Below are positions 43,373 through 64,000 of a stretch of 64,000 nucleotides of DNA, piece after piece. The position numbers and the translations under genes were made by a program. Location of the stretch: contig CM057841.1 in NCBI GenBank assembly GCA_030068075.1, positions 7,263,565-7,327,564 of the forward strand, given 5' to 3'. The stretch is from Paguma larvata (Eukaryota; Chordata; Mammalia; Carnivora; Viverridae). Numbering within the stretch: the stretch's first letter is position 1; every line of letters starts with the position of its first letter. The notes under the pieces are model-generated. The model had not been told where the DNA came from. It did no database searches and saw only the letters and a list, made by a program, of their open reading frames with translations.

Positions 43373-43757
43373 GGTACATATATACAATGGACTACTATGT
43401 GGCAATGAGAAAAAATGAAATCTGGCCATGCGTAGCAACATGGATGGAACTGGAGGGTATTATGTTAAGTGAAATAAGTCAGTCAGAAAAAGACAGATAC
43501 CATATGTTTCCACGAATAGGTGGACTTGGTGAGACTAAGCAAAAACCAGGGGGAGGGGAAGAGGGGAAAGAAAAAAAAAACACAGAGAGGGAGGGAGATA
43601 AAACATAAGAGACTCTCAAAGACTAAGAACAAACTGAGGGTGAGGGAGATGGGGGGGGGAGAGGGGGTGATGGGCATTAAAAAAGGGCACATGTTGGGAT
43701 GAACACTGGGTGTTTTATGTAAACCAATTTGAAAATAAACTATTTTAAATGAAAATA
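43373..43757 (+). mobile_element. 5'-truncated L1 3' end nested in a SINE tail
   Basis: It reads tggactactatgtggcaatg and the ORF2 end, then the L1 3' UTR (aacaaactgagggtgaggga). The SINE tail motif AAATAAATAAACATTA recurs after it (about 43767-43783), so it serves as the target duplication. Confidence 0.88.
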
Positions 43758-43789
43758 AAAAATAAATAAATAAACATTAAAATTAATTA

Positions 43790-44335
43790 ATTCATTTGTA
43801 GCTCTCTATGGACTTAAAAAAAATCTAATATCCTTAATATGCTATGCAAGGACCTTGTATTATTATCTATTGTGTAACCAAAAACCATCCCAACCAGGCT
43901 TCTATAATCCTCACAGGCCAGTCCTAAAATTCTCACAGGGGACAAATTGCCAAAAAATATTTCAAGCAATTCTAACACAGAAATATGATGGGGGTTTGGC
44001 TCTACTTGATAACAAATAAGATTTACTCTGAATCAATAGTAATTAATATTTTGCAGTGTCAAGTACAGGGATAGAGACATATTACAAATTACAAAATAGA
44101 GCTCTACAGAAATTGATCTCTACATATGGAAATTGGATATGGATATCTAACTGAGATGGCATTACAAGTCAGTGCAAAAAGGGGTATTATTCAGAGTTGG
44201 CCCACCTCAAGGTTAAAGGTACTGTCCTCAATTCAGCCAACCCCTCAATTCAGGGGTTCCCAGGGCCACTCTCACCTTTAACCAATTGACTATAAATTTA
44301 GGAGCTCCTATATCCACCCTCAGATAAGAAAGCTT
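43790..44335. other. Unrecognised AT-rich intergenic sequence
   Basis: ttattatctattgtgtaacc resembles an old repeat also seen at about 31650. Nothing else was identified. Confidence 0.35.
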
Positions 44336-44340
44336 CACAG

Positions 44341-44532
44341 CGGTGCCTGGGTGGTTCAGTTGGTTAAGCAACCGACTCTTGATTTTGGCTCAGGTCATGA
44401 TCTCAAGGTTCGTGAATCTGAGTCCCCTATTGGTCTCCATGCTGATAGTACGGAACCTGCTTGGGATTCTCTCTCTCCCAGTCTCACTGTACCTCTCTCA
44501 GTCACTCTCTCAAAAATAAACTTGAAAAAAAG
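44341..44532 (+). repeat. SINEC_Fc-type SINE
   Basis: Forward copy (ggtgcctgggtggttcag head). Confidence 0.88.
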
Positions 44533-44739
44533 ACTTCCAGAACTCATCAAAAGTCATATTCCTCTTCTAGTTTTATAATAGCATAAAGATACAAATAAGA
44601 ACCACCCAAAAGAAGAGACACATAGAGAAAAATCTGTAAGGGTTGTAAACCTAAATCTTCCGTCACCCTTCAAGATTTATTACCCACCCAGCACTGAGAA
44701 ATGACATACTCAAAGGAGTATTGCCAAGCAGGGAATTTC

Positions 44740-45065
44740 ACCTGAGATTCCTATTCAGGGTTCTAATTTGGGTTTTATTACACAGACATGATTGATTTGG
44801 GATCGAACTCAGTCTCTAGTCTCCACTACCTCCCTGGAGGTCAGATTGATATCATAAGGCTCAAGGCCCCAATCTTCTAATCACACAGTTGGTTTTTCTG
44901 GGACGGCCAGTTCCTATCATGAGTTATCTCCTTAGAAGAAACTACCTTTGGGGCCTTTGGGGGCCCTTCACGTAGAGTAAGATACCCCTATCACTCAGGA
45001 AATTCTAAGGATTTAGAGATTACCTCTTAGGAACCTGGGACAAAGGCTAGTCCCTTTATGGTAGT
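44740..45065 (-). repeat. LTR-like family A copy
   Basis: gacatgattgatttgggatc, then tcactcaggaaattctaagg and aggaacctgggacaaagg, parallel 53800-54120. Confidence 0.55.
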
Positions 45066-45379
45066 TATTTTTAAAACAGTGCAAGGATAATTAGTTATCC
45101 TATGGAAAAAGCACTTGACACCCTGCTTCATGTATTCCACTAAAAGTCTGCAAACTTACGTGAAACAGGGCCAGATAGTGTTTTAGGCTGTTCAGGCCAT
45201 ATACAATCTCCATCTATTTAACCCTTTGAAAACTGAAAAACCAATCTCAAGGGCAAAGCCAAACAGGCTATGGGTTGGATTTTGCCCATAAGGTGCTGAG
45301 CTCTGGAACTCTAAAAGTTTTAGAAGAAAATACAAGAGACTGTCTTTAGGACTTAACAAGGGGAAGGATTTCTTTTAAA

Positions 45380-45660
45380 AAAACTAGACACAAACTGTAA
45401 CGGGAAAGATTGTTAAATTTCAGCTACATTAAAATTATATATTCCATTTAGTATACATCAAAAACAGTAAAAACAAGCTGCGCACTGAGAAAATATTTTT
45501 GTAATGCTTAACTGAAAAAGGATGGAAACTTAAGATTATATAAAGAACTCTTACCAAGAGTTTTCACTAAGAAAATGACAAGAGTAAAAACCAATAGGCA
45601 AATATTCACAGAAGAGACAACTCTCAATCGCCAATTAACATGAAAAAATACTTTTTAAAA
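45380..45660 (+). repeat. Ancient L1 fragment
   Basis: tataaagaactcttaccaag and attcacagaagagacaactc follow an old L1 ORF2 region. Confidence 0.55.
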
Positions 45661-45757
45661 TTTTGATTATTTAATCTCTACACCCAACATGGGGCTCAAA
45701 CTCCCCACCCGGGGATCAAGAGTCGAATGCTCCTCAGCCAGCCAGCCAGGCGCCCCG
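45660..45757 (-). repeat. Older short SINE, reverse
   Basis: taatctctacacccaacatg through the head complement ccagccaggcgcccc. Confidence 0.8.
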
Positions 45758-46379
45758 AAGAAACTTACATTTTAAATTGGAAGCAGACCAATTTGTGGAT
45801 AAGCCAATTCTCAGATTTTATTTCTTCGTTCTTTTCCAAAAAAATGCACAGCAACTCCTATTGGAATGGGTAGTTGTGACAGATTTTGGACATTTTCATA
45901 AAGTTACGGAGGACCGATTTATATTGTCTGAAAAGTCTGTAGCACTTGATTTGGGCCTGTCAGAGTTCACTGCCCCGCCTAGAGAGCAGAGAAGGTGAGC
46001 CGGGCGCAGAGAACGCGAGCCTGCGCACCAAAGCGGCAAAACAGCACGCAGATGCTCCTGAATCCTCGGAGGTTCCAGTCACGTTAGTTGCAAGTAGCGG
46101 GCGTTAAGGCCCAATGACACTGCTGTCAAGAATGCTGGTGCGTGATTTCTTCAATAACCATTCGCACACGTTGCGTAAGCTACGACAGCGACACGGCTGC
46201 TTTTGTATCCGGTTATTTCATAGCCCATACTTCCAAATGTCAACACTTGGTGTTTTCCAAACAGGCCTGGAACAAAAGGCGACCTTGGCTGTGAATTTAT
46301 ATCGTGACCCTCCCGCACACATTCCGAGCCTAACCTCAATGGCGGGGAGGCCCACTTAGATCCCAGCCGGGGGGACCCT

Positions 46380-46960
46380 TTCCCCTCGCCCCCTTCCCGG
46401 GGCGCGTTCCCGGCTCCACGGACCCCCGACATTCCGCCAACAAGGCTGCGCTCACAGGCCGCTCGTTTCCGACAGTTTCTCGGGCGTCCGTGCAGCTGGC
46501 GCAGCGTTGTTTGCGACCCCCCGGCGCCGCGGCACGGGCAGCCGCCAGTACAAAAACCGGAACTCCCCAGGTGAGCGGCGGGACGACGGCGGGGGTGGCC
46601 GACCGCTACGCAGCGCGCGTGCGCCCAGGGAGCCCCGGAAGTGGGGACCTTCGGGCGCCGCTGCAACCGTAGCTGGTGCCCGGGGAGCTGGGCGTGCCGC
46701 CGGGAACGGGTGAATTTGCAGAGGTGAGGCGTGGCCGCCGGAGATCGCAGTGGAATCGGGGGAAACCCAGATCTGAGTGCGAATCTCTCGGCGGAAGAGC
46801 TTGAGGAAGGGAAAGGTGCCGTGGAAGTGCGTGGCTCTGAGGTTGAGATGCCTTTACTGCCACCGGGGACCGCGGTGGTCAGGCATTCAGGCTCGGTGGA
46901 GATCAAGGACTGAGACTCGTGAGGTCAGAGTTCGGGGTCTGTGCGGGTCCCTGTGCCAGG
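46380..46960 (+). promoter_or_regulatory. CpG island promoter and 5' exon of gene 3
   Basis: The richest CpG block in the window (ccccggcgccgcggcacggg). ETS core CCGGAAGT at 46635-46642. Donor-like ccccag|gtgagc at about 46570 and gggaacgg|gtgaat at about 46710 could end the untranslated first exon. No TATA box. It is assigned to gene 3 by position upstream of the 50.3 kb exon. Confidence 0.75.
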
Positions 46961-47210
46961 GGCGCTCGGGGATTGAGAACTGGAGGGGAGTGGGTATCTG
47001 TCGATGAAAGCGTCGTCAGCAGTTGAAAGTGGGGCTCCGTGCTGGAGCCGGCGTGAGACAGATTTGATGAACGTTGCCTTCCCCTCAGCCTTCAGTCCAA
47101 TTCGTCTCTACCGACTGTTTTGCAAGGCTTAAGGAGGCCTCCGCAGATAAGAATTTTAGGGAGATCAAGAATTCAGCAAATCTAAACTGGTAAGCTTTCT
47201 GTTAAAGATG

Positions 47211-47401
47211 ACTTTGGGTGACTCAGTAGGTTAAGTGTGGGACTTCAGCTCGGGTGATGATCTCAGGTTTGTGAGTTCGAGCCCCACATCCGGCTCTGTC
47301 CTGACCGCTCAGAGCCTGGAGCCTGCTTTGGATTCTCTCTCTCTGCCCTTCCCCCGTGCTTGGTCGTTCTCTCTCTCTCAAAATTAAAACACTAAAAAAC
47401 A
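47211..47401 (+). repeat. SINEC_Fc-type SINE, head diverged
   Basis: tttgggtgactcagtaggtt to ctctctctctcaaaattaaa. Confidence 0.85.
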
Positions 47402-47482
47402 AAACAAAACAACCAAAAAACCCACACATTTGTAGCCCCCCAAATTCTATTTCCCAAAAGTAATTCTTAAAAGTATATTTCA

Positions 47483-47684
47483 AGTTTGTTTTTTAATTTT
47501 CTGTTTTTCTTTCTTTCCTTCCTTCCTTCCTTCCTTCTGCAAGCAGGGGAGAGGGGCAGAATCTTAAGCAGACTCCACACTTAGCATGGAGCCCTACTCC
47601 GGGCTCAATCATACAACCCTGGGATCATGACCTGAGCCAGATCGATAGTCGATAATTAACCGACTGAGCCACCCAGGTGTCTGC
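47483..47684 (-). repeat. SINE with (TTCC)n tail expansion
   Basis: Reverse copy whose tail side has become a TTCC tetranucleotide run at 47513-47538. Confidence 0.85.
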
Positions 47685-47902
47685 TTAATTCTCATAATTC
47701 AGATAAACTCTGGAAATATTGGGATAATTTGCTCTTTTTAGTTATTTCATGTTCTAAACATTTCCATGAAACAAATTTTCCTATGAAAAAGTTTTTTTAG
47801 TGGCTACACTAATAAACAGATAAGAGAAGGAATGACGTTGTGACTAGAATCTGATTAAATACTTGCATCTATTTGGACTGCTTTGGAATGTTTAAAATAT
47901 TT

Positions 47903-48086
47903 ATTCTCTTGATTTTGGCTCAGGTCATGGTCTCACCATTGGTGAGATTGAACCCTGCATCTGGCTCTGCCCTGGACGTGGAGCCTGCTTGGGAGTCTCT
48001 CTCTTCCTCCCTCTCTCTCTCTGCCCCTCCCCTGCTCGCAAGTGTGCTCTCCCTCTCTCTCTCAAAAAAAAAAAAAAAAAAAAGGA
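47903..48086 (+). repeat. SINE lacking its head
   Basis: It starts at ctcttgattttggctcaggt and ends in a 22-base A-run. Confidence 0.88.
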
Positions 48087-48119
48087 AAGAAAAGAAAAAG
48101 AAATATATATTTGGTTTTC

Positions 48120-48700
48120 ATCTCTGTTCCTGGCAAGAGATCCAGAAATCCTTGGGATTTTCCAAGGGTTGAGAGTGGTTAAGGTGTCTTTTATTATATT
48201 AACCAGTTGCTTTTTGGAAAGCACCTGTGGGTGGGGGCTGGTTGCCGGTGGAACCAACTTTGTGAATGGAGGGTTGGAACTCTTAGGCCACCCCCTAACC
48301 TCTGGGGAGGGGATGGGCTGGAGGTGGAATCAGTCACCACTGGCCAATGAGTAAATATGCCTATGGACTAAAACCTCCATGAAACCTCAAATGACCACCG
48401 TTCAGAGAGCTTCCCGCCTGGAGAACACGTGGTGCTGGGAGAGTGGAGAACCGGGAGAGTGGCGGGGAAGCCCCATGCCCTTTCCCCATGCCATCTGCAT
48501 CTCTTCCATCTGGCTGCTCCTGAGTTTTATCCCCTCTTAATAAGCTGGTAATCTAGTAAGCAGAGTGTTTGAGTTCTGTGAGCCACTTTTTCAAATTAAT
48601 TGCACCTGAGGAGGAGGTCATGGAAACCTGATTTATAGCCAGTGGGTAGAAGTATAGGGAACAACCCGGATTGGGGACTGACTTGAAGCAGTGGAGGTTG
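48120..48700 (+). repeat. LTR-like family A copy
   Basis: tgggtgggggctggttgccg, gcatctcttccatctggctg, then ggaggaggtcatggaaacc, matching 12296-13000 and 51565-52450. Confidence 0.65.
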
Positions 48701-49599
48701 GAAGTGCAGTCTTTCTTCCCTCCCTATAATAACTGCTATCCTGTTTCATATCACATCTTCATGCTTTACTAGATGTGTATGTGTCTACAAACAATACATA
48801 GTCTTTTGTGCGTGTTTTAGAAACATGAGAATAGTAGTATATTGTATGTATTTAAAAAAATTAGAGGTAGTGTTTTGTTTTGTTCTCCCTGCTGTGGAAT
48901 AATGAATTCCTAACCCATTAGGCTCCAGTTTGAAATAGGTGTTGGATTTTTATGGAATGTTTTTCTCAGCATCAATTTTGGTGATCATAGGACTTTTCTA
49001 ACCTGCTAACATAGTGTAACAGACGCAGCTGGTTCCTTGCTGTTGCAGAAAAGAGTTAACACAGCTCTTCTCAGAAAGGGCTTCTTACAAGGTCATCCCT
49101 TGCCTGGCATCTGGGAACTTAGGTTTGGGGAGTTCCCATCACTCTCTATTGAATGGCTCACTGTGCTTAAACTGTTCTTTTAAACAGTATGGTTTATTCT
49201 CAACACCTGCTCTGGGGAGCTGGGATTTTGGTCATGTGCTAGGCGGTGGATGCCTACATGAACAGCCTCCAGTAAAAGCCATGGGCACCATGTCTCTAAT
49301 AAGCTAACACATTTCACCTGTATTATCACAACTCGTTGCTAGGAGAGGTAGTCTTCTTGTGTGACTTCACAGAGACAGGACCCTTGAGAGCTTGCACCTG
49401 ATTTCCTCCAGATTTTGCCATTTGGACTTTTTCTCTTTGTGGATTTTGCCTTGTATGCTTTTGTGGTAATAAATTATATGCTGAGGTCTGTGAGTCGTAA
49501 TCATTGAACCTGGGGGGTGGTCTTGGGTATTCCCAACACATCTGCCCAACATCTGTTCACTTCCTTCCCTTTTCCTAACAGATTCTCCAGGTGTTCCTT
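48701..49599. other. Gene 3 intron, unrecognised
   Basis: No coding signal or clear repeat was recognised. Confidence 0.4.
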
Positions 49600-49790
49600 G
49601 GCTTGTGGCAGTATATCTCTACTCTCTGCCTCCGTCTTCACGTGGTTTCATCTTCCCTGGATTTAGGGTCCATCTGGATACTCCTGGATTCTCTTGAGGT
49701 CCTTAATTACATCTGCAAAGACGCTTTTTCCACATGAAGTCACATTCACAGGTTCATGGGGGTTAATACATGGATACAGCTTTTTTTTTT
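49600..49790 (-). repeat. MaLR/MLT-like LTR fragment
   Basis: ttaattacatctgcaaagac and gaagtcacattcacaggttc match the reverse LTR at 57480-57560. Confidence 0.55.
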
Positions 49791-49910
49791 GGGGGGGGGC
49801 ACCATTTAACCAAGTACAAATGGGTATATGGATTTTAAGGGATTATATGTCCAGAGCCTAACCTTCTATATGTCTTCTTTCCCAATTTCCCTTTCTCATT
49901 CATACTGCTA

Positions 49911-50069
49911 CTTTTTTAAGTTTACTTATTTTGAGAGAGATCATCTCAAGCAGGGTCTGCACTGTCAGTGTGCAGCCTGATGCTGGACTCGATCCCACAA
50001 ACTGTGAGATCATGACTGAGCCAAGATGAAGAGTCGGACGCTTAACAGACTGAGCCACCCAGGCGCCCC
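49911..50069 (-). repeat. SINE, shortened, with target duplication
   Basis: Reverse copy flanked by CTCATTCATRCT. Confidence 0.88.
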
Positions 50070-50288
50070 TCATTCATGCTATTTCTATGTCACAGAAGAA
50101 AGGCATGCCTCCCCCACATTCAGATTGTTCTGTTTTATTTGCCTGGGTTATAAAGCCTTTGGGGGCACGAAGTAAAGAGACAGTTACAGATACCGGCCTT
50201 GACTTAAGGTGGGTGCACAGAGCAGCGTTCAGTGTCTCGGCCCAGAGCGAATGTGTCATGCAAAATGAACTTGCTTTTCACCCCACAG

Positions 50289-50467
50289 ATCCTGGGTGCC
50301 CAGGAATAAAGATCCAGTAAAGGACGAGTAGGGGTTCCTGGAGTTGCCTACAGCCATTCGTGGGACACTCTTATCCTAAGACCGAGATTGCTGAACAGAA
50401 AATCAGGGCAGATCCAGAGGAGACTAACATCCCTGTTACTGGGCATTTCCTGAAACAGAAGAAAATA

Positions 50468-50479
<12 letters not shown>
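50289..50479 (+). CDS. ZNF649: Start-codon exon of gene 3
   Basis: Acceptor tcaccccacag ends at 50288. Mostly 5' UTR, then ATG AAG GCC CAG|gtgact with coding part 50468-50479 (MKAQ), phase 0 into KRAB-A (QSLTLEDV). A SINE begins 7-8 bases after the donor. Confidence 0.78.
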
Positions 50480-63043
<12,564 letters not shown>

Positions 63044-63300
63044 GAAAAAACTGGTACATTCAATTTGGAAAAGTCTTGAGCAAGAATGTCTAGCTGATTA
63101 TACGGTTATATACAAACAGAAAGCGCATGAATGCAGAGGCTAGGAAAGCTGTGTTTTAGAAGACTGACCCTGTCTGTCATCTGTGATCACCATAGCTCAT
63201 CAGGGAGCTTATAGTGAGTAGAGATGGGGCAACAGTGGGAAAGTCTTTGCCCTTAATATATGTCAGTTCACACTGAGGAAAAACAGAAGGCAGTGAACAT
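63044..63300 (+). pseudogene. Decayed finger DNA downstream of the gene 3 stop
   Basis: Traces such as FGKVLSKN and KAHEC in various frames continue the array. Stops are frequent. Confidence 0.5.
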
Positions 63301-63507
63301 GGGGCACCTGGGTGGCTCGGCTGAGCATCCAACTTCGGCTCAGGTCATGATCTCACAGTTTGTGAGTTCGAGCCCTGCATCAGGCTCTGCTGACAGCTCA
63401 GAGCCTGGAGCCTGCTTCAGATTCTGTGTCTCCCCCTGTGTCCATCCCCCACTCATGCTCACTTGCTCCCTCTCTCTCAAAAATAAACAAACATTAAAAA
63501 AAAAAAA
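63301..63507 (+). repeat. SINEC_Fc-type SINE with target duplication
   Basis: Forward copy flanked by AGTGAACATGG, within the gene 3 3' UTR. Confidence 0.92.
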
Positions 63508-63575
63508 GTAGTGAACATGGCAGGGATTTCAGTGATACATTCTGCCTCATCCGTTAGCAGATAAAATCACAGAGA

Positions 63576-63581
63576 AATAAA
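63576..63581 (+). terminator. Candidate polyadenylation signal of gene 3
   Basis: AATAAA within aaataaaataaataaaatcc, about 530 nt after the stop. Confidence 0.4.
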
Positions 63582-63870
63582 ATAAATAAAATCCACTAAT
63601 TGTGGAATTCCTTTAACGAAATACTAAAGTTCTTGTGAAACAAAGAAGGTTTGTGAAGATGAGAAATGTCTGAGAGCTTTACGTACCCTTTCTAACTTGA
63701 CCTATGTCACATAATACACCTGACGTACACTTTTAGACAGGGTACCTTGAACCACATTCTTAGTTACCATGTTAGTGATTCCATAATTTAGAGGAGATAG
63801 TCTCTGCCCTACATCACTGGCTAACATTATCACATTATATTCACTTTTCCCATTTGTGGATGCTTTTTCT

Positions 63871-64000
63871 TTTCTTTTTTTTTTAATTTTGTTTTAGAGA
63901 GAGTGCACACATGTGAACTGGGGATAGGGGCAGAGGGAGCGAGAGAATCTCAGGCATGACCCTGGGATCATGACCTCCACTGAAATCAAGAGTTGGAAGC
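63871..64000 (-). repeat. SINE cut by the window edge
   Basis: Reverse copy; poly-T, then gagagagtgcacacatgtg, with the head beyond the window. Confidence 0.85.

Noticed and set aside
43387..43608. Open frames in the L1 3' end as host genes
   Set aside because: They are the end of L1 ORF2 and its 3' UTR, shared with the 11.75-12.28 kb element.
46151..46906. 251-residue open frame on the - strand across the gene 3 CpG island
   Set aside because: High GC and lack of stops explain it. The peptide is low in recognisable motifs and the region is better explained as a promoter and untranslated exon.

Overview
The window is vertebrate nuclear DNA from a carnivore, almost certainly a felid. The main evidence is about 45 copies of a tRNA-derived SINE whose head reads GGGGCGCCTGGGTGGCTCAG, followed by a CT-rich stretch and an AAAATAAATAAACATT-type tail. 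This is the feliform SINEC_Fc type, not the canid form. Carnivore L1 3' ends, MER2-like DNA transposons, older LTRs and one gammaretrovirus-like provirus fill most of the space between genes. The locus looks like the felid counterpart of the KRAB zinc-finger cluster on human 19q13.4. That placement rests on recalled protein similarity and gene orientation, not on a database search.

Layout. A broken KRAB-A exon (- strand) touches the left edge (1-106). Gene 1 (- strand, about 5.4-17.95 kb) is a complete KRAB-C2H2 gene recognised as ZNF613: CpG promoter near 17.7-18.0 kb, start-codon exon at 16240-16254, KRAB-A at 13891-14017, KRAB-B at 13553-13645 and a 12-finger exon at 5526-7129. A decayed class I endogenous retrovirus (- strand, about 18.43-27.69 kb) lies between the promoters of genes 1 and 2. 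Its 3' LTR is about 0.4 kb upstream of the gene 1 promoter and in the same sense. Gene 2 (+ strand, about 29.5-40.4 kb) has a CpG/YY1 promoter and a full KRAB exon set (31311-31325, 36406-36532, 36826-36921), but its finger exon (38362-39932) has a frameshift after finger 9 and further lesions beyond it. Gene 3 (+ strand, about 46.4-63.6 kb) has a CpG promoter, a start exon ending at 50479, KRAB-A at 54207-54333, KRAB-B at 54594-54689 and an 11-finger exon at 61437-63043. It looks like ZNF649, with a C-terminal tail resembling ZNF350.

The three joined exon sets each have a length divisible by three, and all splice phases agree (127-nt KRAB-A, 93- or 96-nt KRAB-B, phase-1 junctions). KRAB-ZNF proteins bind DNA through the finger array and recruit TRIM28/KAP1 through KRAB, usually to silence retroelements. 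Here the genes surround and are interrupted by the elements such proteins target. The most unusual feature is that the C-terminal tails of genes 2 and 3 are zinc-finger DNA read in a different frame. In gene 3 this appears to be a long-conserved tail, and in gene 2 a recent accident.
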